Shown one piece after another: positions 8,652 through 17,386 of a stretch of 64,000 nt of DNA. This stretch comes from an uncultured Pseudomonadota bacterium. GTDB lineage: Bacteria; Pseudomonadota; Gammaproteobacteria; Burkholderiales; Burkholderiaceae. A program made the translations under genes and the position numbers. The notes beneath the pieces are model-generated. The model was not told the origin of the DNA. It searched no databases and saw nothing but the letters and a program-made list of their open reading frames with translations. The stretch lies in assembly GCA_946480245.1 (NCBI GenBank), contig CAMLIZ010000004.1, positions 1-64,000 on the forward strand. The letters run 5' to 3'. Each line of letters begins with the position of its first letter. Within the stretch, counting starts at the first letter, position 1.

Positions 8652-9083
8652 TCAGCCTCCCTGCTTGACTGACAGGCCCACGCGTTGCACGCCGTTGCGC
8701 TGCAGGGTGTCCATCACCTTCACGACGCTCTCGTACTTCACGTTGCGGTCGGCGGAGATCACCACCGGCGTGTTGGCGTTGCCTCCTTGCGCCTCCTTCA
8801 CGCGCGCGGCGATCTGCGCCAAGGTGACGCCCGTGGCCTCGGTCTGGCCGTCACGCTTGAACTTGAGCTTCTCGTCGGCGCCGATCACGATCTCGATCAC
8901 GCTCTGCGGCTTCTGCTTGGCCTTGCCCACGCTGGGCAGGTCCACCAGCCCCGTGGTGATCAGCGGTGCGGTGGCCATGAAGATGATCAGCAGCACCAGC
9001 ATCACGTCGATGAACGGCACCATGTTGATCTCGTTCATCGTGCGGCGCCGGCGGCCGCCTCCGCGCATCGCGACCGCAGGCAT
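8652..9083 (-). CDS. tolR: TolR, ExbD/TolR-family proton-channel subunit
   Basis: This 143-residue protein has one membrane helix containing the essential aspartate (INMVPFIDVMLVLLIIFMAT, about residues 19-38) and a periplasmic ExbD-like domain. With TolQ it forms the proton-driven motor that energises TolA during envelope constriction. The start at 9083 overlaps the tolQ stop by one base (TGATG). The N-terminus is arginine-rich (RGGGRRRR), as expected for the cytosolic side. It is distinct from the two ExbD genes near 46-47 kb, which serve the TonB system. Confidence 0.94.
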   Translation of the reverse strand: MPAVAMRGGGRRRRTMNEINMVPFIDVMLVLLIIFMATAPLITTGLVDLPSVGKAKQKPQSVIEIVIGADEKLKFKRDGQTEATGVTLAQIAARVKEAQGGNANTPVVISADRNVKYESVVKVMDTLQRNGVQRVGLSVKQGG

Positions 9084-9781
9084 CAGCGTGTCCCCGTCGC
9101 CTGCGCCGTCGGCCCGGCGCCGACGTTGCGCTGCAGGATGTTGGAGAACTCCTCGATGAAGGTCTCCAGCTGGATGGCGATGCGGTCGATGTCGCGCGCG
9201 AAGCGGTTGTAGGCGATCACCGCGGGAATCGCCGCGAACAAGCCGATCGCGGTGGCGACCAGCGCCTCCGCGATGCCCGGCGCCACGGTGGCCAGCGTGA
9301 CCTGCTGCAGGTTCGACAGGCCGACGAACGCATGCATGATCCCCCACACCGTGCCGAACAGTCCGATGTACGGGCTGATCGACCCGACCGTGCCCAGGAA
9401 GCTCAGGTGCGACTCGATCACGTCGAGCTCGCGCTGGAAGCTGGCGCGCATCGCGCGGCGCGCGCCGTCGAGCTGCGCGCCGCCATCGAGCCGGCGCTCG
9501 CGCAGCTTCATGAACTCGCGCATGCCGCTGGCGAAGATGCGCTCCATCGGGGCGCTGTCGTCCTTGCTGGTGGCGCTGGCCTGCAGATCCGACAGGTTCT
9601 TGCCGGACCAGAACTCGCGCTCGAAATCCTCGTTGAGGTTGCGCACGCGCTTCAGCCCGAACATCTTGCCGAAGATCACGCTCCAGCTGACCAGCGAGGT
9701 CAGCAGCAGCCCGGCCATCACCAGCTGCACGACGAAGCTCGCGTGCAACACGAGGGAGACGATGGAGAAATCCTGGTTCAT
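9083..9781 (-). CDS. tolQ: TolQ, MotA/TolQ/ExbB-family channel subunit
   Basis: This 232-residue protein has three membrane helices: one near the N-terminus (about 12-35) and a pair in the second half. The family signature GSISPYIGLFGTVWGIMHAF is followed by ALVATAIGLFAAIPAVIAYN. It forms the proton channel with TolR. The start at 9781 overlaps the ybgC stop by ATGA and its own stop overlaps tolR, so ybgC-tolQ-tolR are translationally coupled. Length is normal for the family (about 230). Confidence 0.95.
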   Translation of the reverse strand: MNQDFSIVSLVLHASFVVQLVMAGLLLTSLVSWSVIFGKMFGLKRVRNLNEDFEREFWSGKNLSDLQASATSKDDSAPMERIFASGMREFMKLRERRLDGGAQLDGARRAMRASFQRELDVIESHLSFLGTVGSISPYIGLFGTVWGIMHAFVGLSNLQQVTLATVAPGIAEALVATAIGLFAAIPAVIAYNRFARDIDRIAIQLETFIEEFSNILQRNVGAGPTAQATGTR

Positions 9782-10194
9782 GCGATGCAATCCAGTATGG
9801 CGGTCGGAATGGGCTGCGGCTTCAAAGTTCCGGCGTGCACGCAGGCAATGCGGATCTCGCCCCGCGCCAGCAGCTCGGCCCCGCGCAGCGCCTGCTGGGC
9901 GATGACCATTGCAACGCGGCCGCGCTGCTTCAGGCTGACGGTGAGATCCAGCTCGTCGTCCAGCCGCGCCGGGCGCAGGTAGTCCACGGCCGTGTGCGAG
10001 ACGACGAACATCAACCCCTCGCGCTCCTTCAGCTGCTGCTGGCCGAAGCCCAGCGAGCGCAGCCATTCGGTGCGTGCACGCTCGAAGAAGCGCAGGTAGT
10101 TGGCGTAGAACACCACGCCGCCGGCGTCGGTGTCCTCCCAGTACACGCGCACCTGGTGGCGGTGCAGGATCGGGCAGGGGCTGTTGGCAGTCAT
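9778..10194 (-). CDS. ybgC: YbgC-type acyl-CoA thioesterase of the Tol-Pal locus
   Basis: This 138-residue hotdog-fold thioesterase carries the 4-hydroxybenzoyl-CoA thioesterase-like motif VYWEDTDAGGVVFYANYLRF (about residues 17-36), whose Asp is the catalytic residue. YbgC hydrolyses short acyl-CoA thioesters and associates with phospholipid synthesis at the inner membrane; it is a standard first gene of tol operons. It begins the run ybgC-tolQ-tolR-tolA, overlapping tolQ by four bases. The 45 bases upstream separate it from the kinase/lipoprotein operon reading in the same direction. Confidence 0.94.
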   Translation of the reverse strand: MTANSPCPILHRHQVRVYWEDTDAGGVVFYANYLRFFERARTEWLRSLGFGQQQLKEREGLMFVVSHTAVDYLRPARLDDELDLTVSLKQRGRVAMVIAQQALRGAELLARGEIRIACVHAGTLKPQPIPTAILDCIA

Positions 10195-10239
10195 CGGTCG
10201 GCTGGGCAGCCGCCGATTATGCGTGACGCACCCGGGCGC

Positions 10240-10635
10240 CTACGGGCCGGCGACCTTGCGGTACACCGGGCCCCACAGCGGGTGGCCGGCCTCGGAGCGG
10301 CTGAGCGCGAAGCTGGCGTCGGCCTTGCGCGCGGCGCGGAAGGCGGCCTCGCAGTCGCCCAGCCGGTCGCTGGTGCAGTAGATGAACGCCAGCAGCTTGT
10401 GCGCGGCGGCCTGGTCCTTCGGGCTGGCCAGGCCCGTCTGCAGCGCGCTCTTCAGCGCCTTCTCGGCCTCCGCGTACTGCGCATCGTCGTAGGCGCGCAT
10501 GCCGGCCAGCAGGGAGCGCTCGGCCGGCCGGGAGATCACCTCCGTGAGCCCGGTGGGCTTGGGCGGCTCGTTGACACAGGCGGCCAGCGGCAGGGCCAGC
10601 GCCAGGACACTCCAGCAACGACGTGATGGGCTCAT
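10240..10635 (-). CDS. TssQ-like lipoprotein, type VI secretion-associated family
   Basis: This 131-residue lipoprotein has a signal sequence with lipobox LPLAAC (Cys20) and a TPR-like helical body. The wording RPAERSLLAGMRAYDDAQYAEAEKALKSAL is split around residues 36-65; KLLAFIYCTSDRLGDCEAAF and SRSEAGHPLWGPVY follow. This strongly recalls TssQ-family lipoproteins annotated beside T6SS genes in Burkholderiales, but no other T6SS gene is in the window. The start overlaps the kinase stop (ATGA), so the two are co-translated. The function of the family is unclear; a scaffold at the inner leaflet of the outer membrane is only a guess. Confidence 0.78.
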   Translation of the reverse strand: MSPSRRCWSVLALALPLAACVNEPPKPTGLTEVISRPAERSLLAGMRAYDDAQYAEAEKALKSALQTGLASPKDQAAAHKLLAFIYCTSDRLGDCEAAFRAARKADASFALSRSEAGHPLWGPVYRKVAGP

Positions 10636-12197
10636 GATCCGAAGCGGTGTTTCAGCGTGACGGGTTGATCGGCCGTGATGGTGACGGTGGTGGTGTAGGC
10701 CGGGAAGTCGGCGTTGCGCAACGTGACGGTGTGGCGCCCTTCGCTGAGCGTGAGGTGGGTCAGCGGCGGCGTGGTGCCCGCGTTGGCGCCATCCACTTCC
10801 ACCGTGCCCCAGGGTGCGATTGCCAGCTGCAGCTGGCCCTTGGCAGGGGGTGCTGCCACCGCGCTGGCACGCACGTCGGGCTTCGGCACCTTGCGCGGCT
10901 TGGGCTTGGCATGCACCGGCGACGGCGCGGCTTGCGCCACCGCCGTCACGGCCTCGGAGGCCGCCGCCGATGCGGAACTCGCGGCGCTCTCGGCCACCTG
11001 CACTGCCGAGGCGGGCTGTGCGACGGCGATCGGCGCGGTCACGCCGGGGGCGGCTGCCGGCACGGCCGCCGCTTGTGGCGGTGCGGCGGCCGGACGCGGC
11101 CACAGGCCCACTGCCAGCGCGCCCAGGCCGAGCGTGATGGCGCCAACGGCAAGGTGGTCCCAGCGCAGGCGCCGCGTCAACACCGGCTCGCTGCCGTCAT
11201 CCGATGGCTGCTCGGCCTGCCACAGCCGCAGCGCCTGCGCCAGCTGGCGCGCCGAACGGAAGCGCTGCGACGGCTCCTTGGCCATGGCGCGCCGCGCGAT
11301 CGACGCCAGCACCGGCGGCGCATGCGGATTCACCTCGAGCACCGGCGTGGGATCCTGGTGCAGCGCGGCGTTGATGATCTCGTCCAGCGACGCGCCGCCG
11401 AAAGCGCGGCGACCGGTCAGCAGCTCGTACAGCACGGCGCCGAGTGCGTACACGTCGGCGCGCCGGTCCACGGTGTCCCCGCGCAGCTGCTCGGGAGCCA
11501 TGTAGCAGGGCGAGCCGGCAGCGAAGGCGGGCCGCGCCTGGCCCTGCGGGCCCTTGGCGACGCGGGCGATGCCGAAGTCCAGCACCTTGGGCCAGGTGCG
11601 CGCCACCATGAAGATGTTGGCTGGCTTGACGTCGCAATGCACCACGCCCTTGTCGTGCGCATAGGCCAGCGCCTCGGCCACGCGGCGCACGATTTGCGCC
11701 GCCTCCTTGGGCGAGGCGCGCCAGCCGCCTTGCAGCAATTGCCGCAGGTCCTGGCCCTTCAGGCGCTCCATCGCGATGTACAGGCCCTGGTCGCTGGTGC
11801 CGGCGTCATGCACCGTCACGATGTGCGGATGGCTCAGGCCCGCGGCCGCTCGCGCCTCGTGCAGGAAGCTGGCAGCAAGCGCCTCGCGGTGCTCCGGCTC
11901 CACCTCCACATGCAGCATCTTCACTGCGATGGGCCGCGACAGCAGCGGGTCGAGCGCGGCATACACGGTGCCGATGCCGCCTTCGCCCAATCGGTACTTC
12001 AGCGCATAGCGGCCGATGTGGCCGATGGTAGGCAACTCCTCGAACGGCCTGTCGTCGGACGGCGGCGCGTCGTCGAGCACGAGTTCGTCGGCGCCCATGT
12101 CGCGCTGCACCGGCGGCTCCTGCACAGTGGGGGCGAAGGTCGACGGCCCCTGGGCATCGGGGTTGCGCGATCGTTGGAGGAATGCAGGCAGCTTCAC
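10632..12197 (-). CDS. membrane-anchored Ser/Thr protein kinase with C-terminal PEGA domain
   Basis: This 521-residue Hanks-type kinase has all catalytic elements: glycine loop GEGGIG (71-76), Lys93 in AVKML, the catalytic loop VVHCDVKPANIF with Asp189 (HCD instead of HRD), DFG at 207-209 and APE at 234-236. The HRD arginine is replaced by cysteine, suggesting activation without a phosphorylated loop. A membrane segment lies near 349-366, followed by an Ala/Pro-rich linker and a PEGA beta domain (about 455-520) that would sit in the periplasm. It is translationally coupled to a TssQ-like lipoprotein, a pairing often seen near T6SS loci. No phosphatase gene is nearby. Confidence 0.92.
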   Translation of the reverse strand: MKLPAFLQRSRNPDAQGPSTFAPTVQEPPVQRDMGADELVLDDAPPSDDRPFEELPTIGHIGRYALKYRLGEGGIGTVYAALDPLLSRPIAVKMLHVEVEPEHREALAASFLHEARAAAGLSHPHIVTVHDAGTSDQGLYIAMERLKGQDLRQLLQGGWRASPKEAAQIVRRVAEALAYAHDKGVVHCDVKPANIFMVARTWPKVLDFGIARVAKGPQGQARPAFAAGSPCYMAPEQLRGDTVDRRADVYALGAVLYELLTGRRAFGGASLDEIINAALHQDPTPVLEVNPHAPPVLASIARRAMAKEPSQRFRSARQLAQALRLWQAEQPSDDGSEPVLTRRLRWDHLAVGAITLGLGALAVGLWPRPAAAPPQAAAVPAAAPGVTAPIAVAQPASAVQVAESAASSASAAASEAVTAVAQAAPSPVHAKPKPRKVPKPDVRASAVAAPPAKGQLQLAIAPWGTVEVDGANAGTTPPLTHLTLSEGRHTVTLRNADFPAYTTTVTITADQPVTLKHRFGS

Positions 12198-12306
12198 GAC
12201 AGGCGGAAGCTTAGGCGAGTGCAGAGTGCATCGAAGGACAGAAAAGCGCCCGGGAAGGAAGAGTTAACGAGTGGTCACCAACGCTGTGGCGTTTCGGTGA
12301 CAAACC

Positions 12307-13485
12307 TCACAGTGCCTGCTGCAGCCGCTGCACCGCTTCCTCGAGATGCGCCATGGAGCTGGCGAAGGACAAGCGCAGGAAGCGCTCACCCAGGTGCGGC
12401 CCGAAATCGCGCCCCGGCGTGAGCGCGATGTGTGCGCGGCGCATCAGGTCGAAGCAGAAGTCCCAGCTGCTGCCGGCATGCTGCGAGCAGTCGGCCCAGG
12501 CATAGAAGGCGCCATCGGGCATCACCGGCACCGGCAGGCCCAGGCGCTGCAGCGCCGGCACGATGAAATCACGCCGTCGCTGGAACTCGGCGCGGCGGCG
12601 CTCGTACTCGGCGATCGCTTCAGCCTCGAAGCAAGCCAGCGCCGCGTGTTGCGCGATGCTGGATGCGCAGATGAACAGGTTCTGCGCCAGTCGCTCCACC
12701 GGCGCCACGAGCGCCTCGGGCAGCACCAGCCAGCCCAGGCGCCAGCCGGTCATCGAGAAGTACTTGGAGAAGCTGTTGATCGAGACGATGTCGTCGCCGA
12801 AGCCCAGCGCGCTGTGGCCGAAGACCTCGTCGTAGCTCAGGCCCAGGTAGATCTCGTCGACCAGCGTCACGCCACCGCGTTCGCGCACGCGTTGCACAAT
12901 GCGCTGCATCTCGTCGGCGGCGATCGAGGTGCCGGTGGGGTTGGAGGGCGAGGCCAGCAACACGCCGCGCGTGTGCTCGCGCCACGCGGCCTGCACGCCG
13001 GCCGCGTCGAGCTGGAAGCGCTGGCCCGCGTCGGCCGGCAGCAGCTTGGCCACCGCACCGGTGGCGGCCACGAAGTGCCGGTTGCAGGGATAGCTGGGGT
13101 CGGGCAGCAGCACCTCGTCGCCCGCCTCGAACAGCGCCAGCGTGGCCAACTGCAGCGCCGCCGACGCCCCCGCCGTGACGACGATGCGCCGCGCTGGAAT
13201 GTCGAGCTTGAAGCGCTCGCCATACCAGCGGCTGATCGCCTCGCGCAGTGCCGGCAGACCCGTGGCGTCGGTGTACTGCGTGCGGCCCGCGGCGATGCAG
13301 CGTTCGGCGGCCGCCTGCACCACGGGCGGCGCGGTGAAGTCCGGCTCGCCGATGTTGAGGAAGATCATCGGCCGGCCGCCCTGGCGCGGATCGCAAGCGG
13401 GGCTGCGAGCGATCTCGCTCGCCGCCTTGGCGCACTCCATCACGTAGAAGGGCTCGATGTGATCGAGCCGCGACGCGAGCTTCAT
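12307..13485 (-). CDS. PLP-dependent class I/II aminotransferase
   Basis: This 392-residue fold-type I aminotransferase resembles the AspC/AlaT group. Recognisable elements are [11 protein letters not shown] (substrate-binding Gly region), [11 protein letters not shown] (phosphate contact), [10 protein letters not shown], the pocket [10 protein letters not shown] with the Asp and Tyr that bind PLP, and [18 protein letters not shown] with the Schiff-base lysine. The substrate cannot be fixed from sequence. The start at 13485 overlaps the nusB stop by ATGA, so it is the last gene of the rib-nusB run. A 109-base gap with no obvious terminator separates its end from the kinase gene on the same strand. 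Confidence 0.88.
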   Translation of the reverse strand: MKLASRLDHIEPFYVMECAKAASEIARSPACDPRQGGRPMIFLNIGEPDFTAPPVVQAAAERCIAAGRTQYTDATGLPALREAISRWYGERFKLDIPARRIVVTAGASAALQLATLALFEAGDEVLLPDPSYPCNRHFVAATGAVAKLLPADAGQRFQLDAAGVQAAWREHTRGVLLASPSNPTGTSIAADEMQRIVQRVRERGGVTLVDEIYLGLSYDEVFGHSALGFGDDIVSINSFSKYFSMTGWRLGWLVLPEALVAPVERLAQNLFICASSIAQHAALACFEAEAIAEYERRRAEFQRRRDFIVPALQRLGLPVPVMPDGAFYAWADCSQHAGSSWDFCFDLMRRAHIALTPGRDFGPHLGERFLRLSFASSMAHLEEAVQRLQQAL

Positions 13486-13973
13486 CGCCGTGCGTTGCGC
13501 TGCGCCTGTACCTCGGCCGGGCGGATGTCCATCGCGGCCTTGTCGAGCACACCGTTCACGTACTTGTGGCCGTCGGTGCCGCCGAAGCTCTTGGCGAGTT
13601 CCACCGCTTCGTTGATGGCCACCTTGTACGGCACGTCCATGCAATGGGCGAGCTCGTAGGCACCGATCATCAGCACCGCATGCTCGATCGGCGACAGATC
13701 GGTGGTCTTGCGGTCGACGTGGCGTGCCAGCACTGCATCGAGCCCGGCCGCGTCGGTGATGCAGCCGTGCAGCAGCGCGTCGAAGTGGCCGCCATCGGCC
13801 TTGTCGAAGCCCTCCTGCTCGCGCATGTGGGCGTCGATCACGCCGGCGTCGGCGCCGGAGATCAGCCACTCGTACAGGCCCTGCAGCGCGAACTCGCGTG
13901 CGCGACGCCGCGCCGACTTGGCCGGCGACGGGCGCTTGCCCGCAGGTTTCTTTTCTTCAGGAGCAGGGGTCAC
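13482..13973 (-). CDS. nusB: transcription antitermination factor NusB
   Basis: This 163-residue RNA-binding protein of the rRNA antitermination complex binds boxA with NusE (S10). It has the all-helical NusB fold. An Arg-rich start ([17 protein letters not shown]) follows a Lys/Pro-rich extension of about 20 residues. The conserved segment [17 protein letters not shown] and [27 protein letters not shown] complete the fold. It overlaps ribH by four bases upstream and the aminotransferase downstream. The ribH-nusB pairing is standard in proteobacteria. Confidence 0.96.
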   Translation of the reverse strand: MTPAPEEKKPAGKRPSPAKSARRRAREFALQGLYEWLISGADAGVIDAHMREQEGFDKADGGHFDALLHGCITDAAGLDAVLARHVDRKTTDLSPIEHAVLMIGAYELAHCMDVPYKVAINEAVELAKSFGGTDGHKYVNGVLDKAAMDIRPAEVQAQRNARR

Positions 13974-14434
13974 AGCAATTGGTCCAGCAGGTTCGCCATT
14001 TCAACGGCCACGCGTGCGGCGTCGCGGCCCTTCTCCTCGGCGCGGGCCCAGGCCTGGGCCTCGTTCTCCACGGTGAGGATGGCATTGGCAATCGGGATCT
14101 GGTGGTCCAGCGACACACGCGTGACGCCCGAGCCGCTTTCGTTGGCCACCAGTTCGAAGTGATAGGTCTCGCCACGGATGATGCAGCCCAGCGCGACCAG
14201 CGCGTCGTACTCCTGGCTGTCGGCCATCGCTTTCAGCGCCACCGGCACCTCCAGGGCGCCGGGCACCGTGACGTGGCGGATGTGGCGCGGCTGCACGCCG
14301 AGCGCAGCCAGCTCGGCCAGGCAGGCCGTGGCGAGCGCGCCGGTGAGCTTGTCGTTGAAGCGCGCCTGCACCACGCCGATGTGCAGGCCGCTGCCGTCGA
14401 GGTTGGCAGCCTCGCCTTTGTCAGCGGCTTGCAT
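13970..14434 (-). CDS. ribH: 6,7-dimethyl-8-ribityllumazine synthase
   Basis: This 154-residue lumazine synthase condenses 5-amino-6-ribitylamino-uracil with dihydroxybutanone phosphate in riboflavin synthesis. Family motifs present are [22 protein letters not shown], the phosphate-binding stretch [14 protein letters not shown] with the catalytic His, and [15 protein letters not shown]. The start lies 14 bases inside the end of ribBA, so the two genes overlap out of frame. Length and fold match icosahedral or pentameric bacterial enzymes. Confidence 0.96.
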   Translation of the reverse strand: MQAADKGEAANLDGSGLHIGVVQARFNDKLTGALATACLAELAALGVQPRHIRHVTVPGALEVPVALKAMADSQEYDALVALGCIIRGETYHFELVANESGSGVTRVSLDHQIPIANAILTVENEAQAWARAEEKGRDAARVAVEMANLLDQLL

Positions 14435-15545
14435 GCAGCTGGTCCTTTGCGTCGCTGGCGCTGAGGAAGCCGGTCACTTCCAGGCCGTAGCCGGTCATGC
14501 TGGGCATGCGGCGCGGGCTGCTCAGCAGCTTCATCCTGCGCACGCCGATCTCGCGCAGGATCTGGGCGCCCACGCCGTAGATGCGCAGGTCGGTCTGGCG
14601 CTGGCGCGGCGCTTGCGGCGAGGCGCAGCGCAGCACCTGGGGCAGCAGGCGCTCCACGTCGTTGGCGCAATTGAGCAGCACGGCCACGCCGCAGGGGCTG
14701 GCCTGCAGGAAGGCAAGCGCCTTGGGCAAGGACCAGGAATGGTCGGCACGCCCGACGTCCAGCAGGTCCATCACCGACAGCGGCTCGTGCACCCGCACCG
14801 GCACTTCCTGCTCGGGTTGCCACTGGCCCTTGACCAGCGCAAGGTGCAGCCCGCCGCTGCGGTCGCGGTAGATGCTGCAATCGAACGGGCCCTGCTGGGT
14901 GACCAGCTCGCGCCGGCCGATGCGCTCGATCAGGCTTTCGTTCTGGCTGCGGTGGTGGATCAGGTCGGCGATGGTGCCGATCTTCAGCCCGTGCTCCTGC
15001 GCGAACAGTTGCAGGTCGGGCAGGCGTGCCATCGTGCCGTCGTCCTTCATGATCTCGCAGATCACCGCGGCAGGGCTCAGGCCGGCCATGGCGGCCAGGT
15101 CACAGCCGGCCTCGGTATGGCCGGCGCGCATCAGCACGCCGCCGTCTTGTGCCTGCAGCGGGAACACGTGGCCCGGCTGCACGAGATCGCTCGGCCGGGC
15201 GTCGCGCGCCACCGCCGCCTGGATGGTGCGTGCACGGTCCGCAGCGGAGATGCCGGTGCTCACGCCTTCCGCGGCCTCGATGGACACGGTGAATGCCGTG
15301 CCGTGCTTGGTGCCGTTGCGGCTGGCCATCGGCGGCAGTTGCAGCAGCTCGCAGCGCTCGCGCGTGAGGGTGAGGCAGATCAACCCACGGCCGTACCTGG
15401 CCATGAAGTTGATCGCTTCCGGCGTCACATGGTCGGCCGCAAGCACGAGGTCGCCCTCGTTTTCGCGGTCCTCCTCGTCGACGAGGATTACCATGCGGCC
15501 GGCGGCGAGCTCGGCCACCAGCTCGGGAACAGGGGAAATCGGCAT
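14421..15545 (-). CDS. ribBA: RibB (DHBP synthase) fused to a degenerate RibA-like domain
   Basis: The N-terminal half (about residues 1-205) is a complete 3,4-dihydroxy-2-butanone 4-phosphate synthase: [21 protein letters not shown] (divalent-metal and substrate acidic loop), [10 protein letters not shown] and [12 protein letters not shown]. The C-terminal half (about 210-374) aligns with GTP cyclohydrolase II but has lost the zinc site. Where active enzymes read RVHSEC...GD...CDCG, this one reads [15 protein letters not shown] with no cysteines. GTP cyclohydrolase II activity is therefore unlikely, and another ribA is expected elsewhere. Such RibBX-like fusions are known in betaproteobacteria. 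The start at 15545 is the Met just before the RibB domain. The product is cytosolic. Confidence 0.93.
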   Translation of the reverse strand: MPISPVPELVAELAAGRMVILVDEEDRENEGDLVLAADHVTPEAINFMARYGRGLICLTLTRERCELLQLPPMASRNGTKHGTAFTVSIEAAEGVSTGISAADRARTIQAAVARDARPSDLVQPGHVFPLQAQDGGVLMRAGHTEAGCDLAAMAGLSPAAVICEIMKDDGTMARLPDLQLFAQEHGLKIGTIADLIHHRSQNESLIERIGRRELVTQQGPFDCSIYRDRSGGLHLALVKGQWQPEQEVPVRVHEPLSVMDLLDVGRADHSWSLPKALAFLQASPCGVAVLLNCANDVERLLPQVLRCASPQAPRQRQTDLRIYGVGAQILREIGVRRMKLLSSPRRMPSMTGYGLEVTGFLSASDAKDQLHASR

Positions 15546-15598
15546 GGCCGCGATTGTAGGTGCCGGCCTGCAACGGCCCCGTCGCCGCGGGGACTTCT

Positions 15599-16231
15599 TC
15601 AGGTGCGCGCCGGCGCCGTGCCTTCCAGCATGCGCGCCACGTAGCGCGCGATCAGGTCCACCTCCAGGTTCACCTGCACCCCCGGCTTCAGCGAGCCGAG
15701 CGTCGTGCTCTGCAGGGTGTGCGGGATCAGGTTGATGCTGAATTCGCAGCCCTGCGCCTGGTCCTGCACCTTGTTGACCGTGAGGCTGACGCCATTGACG
15801 GTGATCGAGCCCTTGTAGGCGAGGTAGCGCCCCAGCTCTTTGGGCGCGCGCACGCGCAGCTCCCACGATTCGCCGACCGGCTCGAAATGCGTCACCTCGC
15901 CGAGCCCGTCGACGTGGCCGCTGACAAGGTGGCCGCCGAGGCGGTCGTGGGCCCGCAGCGCCTTCTCCAGGTTCACCGGGCCGGGCGCGTCCAGGCCGGC
16001 GGTCAGGCGCAGGCTCTCGGCGGAGATGTCGATCGTGAAGCGCGACGCCTGGGCGTCGAAGCTGGTGACCGTCATGCAGGCGCCGTTGAGCGCAATGCTG
16101 TCGCCCAGCGCCACGTCCGCCAGGTAGCCGGGTGGGGCTTCGACCGTCAGGCGCTTGCCGTGCGTGGCATGGGCGCCCAGATCCTGAACGTCGGCGATGC
16201 GGCCGACCGCGCTGATGATGCCGGTGAACAT
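15599..16231 (-). CDS. ribC: riboflavin synthase, alpha chain
   Basis: This 210-residue riboflavin synthase dismutates two lumazine molecules to riboflavin. It consists of two tandem lumazine-binding barrels: the first opens MFTGIISAVGRI with GDSIALNGACMTV, and the second contains HLVSGHVDGLGEV and GSITVNGVSLTVN. The Met before FTGII is the invariant family start, so 16231 is chosen over an upstream frame extension. It lies 25 bases after ribD and 53 bases before ribBA in the operon. Confidence 0.96.
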   Translation of the reverse strand: MFTGIISAVGRIADVQDLGAHATHGKRLTVEAPPGYLADVALGDSIALNGACMTVTSFDAQASRFTIDISAESLRLTAGLDAPGPVNLEKALRAHDRLGGHLVSGHVDGLGEVTHFEPVGESWELRVRAPKELGRYLAYKGSITVNGVSLTVNKVQDQAQGCEFSINLIPHTLQSTTLGSLKPGVQVNLEVDLIARYVARMLEGTAPART

Positions 16232-16256
16232 GCGCCGATTGTCGCCAATGCGCCGT

Positions 16257-17360
16257 TCACACGGGCCGCGCAAGGATGCGCAGGTCCGCGCCCACGCGCG
16301 TGACCTCGTGAAAGCGCAGCGGCACCGCGTCCGCCAGCGCCTGCAGCGGGCCGAAGGCCGCCATGTCGCGTCCGACGCCGATCAGCTTGGGCGCCAGGTA
16401 GACCAGGAACTCGTCGACCAGGCCTCCACGCACGAACGAGCCATTGAGCTTGTGCCCGGCTTCCACATGCAGCTCATTGATGCCGCGGTACGCCAGGTCT
16501 TTCAGCATCGCGGTCAGGTCGACCTTGCCCAGCGGCCCGGGCGCCAGCGCCACTTCGGCCAGACCTTGCAGGACGGCCCGCGAGGCGGCATCCGGGGCGG
16601 CCGCGTACACCAGCACCTCCCCCGGGGGCTGCAGCATGCGCGCGGATGCCGGCGTCTGCAGGCGCGAGTCGACGATCACGCGCAGCGGTTGGCGCACAGT
16701 GGGCACCAGCCGCACATCCAACCGCGGGTCGTCTTCGAGCACCGTGCCCACACCGGTCAGCACGGCCCCGGCGCGGCGCCGCCAAGCGTGGCCGTCGGCG
16801 CGCGCGAGCTCGCCAGTGATCCACTGGCTGACCCCGTTGGGCAGCGCGGTGCGGCCATCGAGCGAGGCGGCGATCTTCATGCGCACCCAGGGGCGGCTGC
16901 GCTGCATGCGCGAGAAGAAGCCGATGTTCAGTTCGCGCGCGTCGTCGTCGCACAGGCCGACGTCGACGCGGATTCCGGCGGCGCGTAGTCGTGCGATGCC
17001 TTGCCCGGCCACCAGCGGGTTCGGATCGACCACCGCGACCACCACGCGCGCCACGCCGGCATGCACCAGCGCGTCGCAGCAAGGCGGCGTGCGCCCATGG
17101 TGGGCGCAGGGTTCGAGCGTGACGTAGGCCGTGGCGCCGCGAGCGCTCCAGCCGGCTTGCGTGGCAGCGCGCAGCGCCATCACCTCCGCATGCGCCTGCC
17201 CGGCCGGCTGCGTGTGGCCTTCGGCGCGTTCGCCCTGCATGCCGATGAGCACGCAGCCGACGCGCGGGTTGGGGTCGCTCAGGCCGATGGCCTGCTGCGC
17301 CAACTGCAGCGCGTCGCGCATGGCGGCGCGATCTGCCGCGGAGAAGTGGGCTTCGGCCAT
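16257..17360 (-). CDS. ribD: bifunctional riboflavin deaminase/reductase RibD
   Basis: This 367-residue bifunctional enzyme performs the second and third steps of riboflavin synthesis. The N-terminal deaminase (about 1-140) has the zinc motifs GQAHAEVMAL and PCAHHGRTPPC. The C-terminal reductase (about 145-367) contains MKIAASLDGRTALPNG and GAVLTGVGTVLEDDPRL. I chose the ATG at 17360 (MAEAHFS); a GTG ten codons upstream is also possible. It follows the last minor-pilin gene by about 26 bases on the same strand, so pilin and riboflavin genes may share transcription. Confidence 0.95.
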   Translation of the reverse strand: MAEAHFSAADRAAMRDALQLAQQAIGLSDPNPRVGCVLIGMQGERAEGHTQPAGQAHAEVMALRAATQAGWSARGATAYVTLEPCAHHGRTPPCCDALVHAGVARVVVAVVDPNPLVAGQGIARLRAAGIRVDVGLCDDDARELNIGFFSRMQRSRPWVRMKIAASLDGRTALPNGVSQWITGELARADGHAWRRRAGAVLTGVGTVLEDDPRLDVRLVPTVRQPLRVIVDSRLQTPASARMLQPPGEVLVYAAAPDAASRAVLQGLAEVALAPGPLGKVDLTAMLKDLAYRGINELHVEAGHKLNGSFVRGGLVDEFLVYLAPKLIGVGRDMAAFGPLQALADAVPLRFHEVTRVGADLRILARPV

Positions 17361-17386
17361 CGCGCGATTGTGGCGCGCCGGCCGGT

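Noticed and set aside
10647..12422. Very long open frames antisense to the kinase gene, and similar ones opposite rib, glyA, monooxygenase and other genes.
   Set aside because: These are high-GC shadows: Arg/His/Ala-rich compositions, no family motifs, and the opposite strand has well-supported genes.
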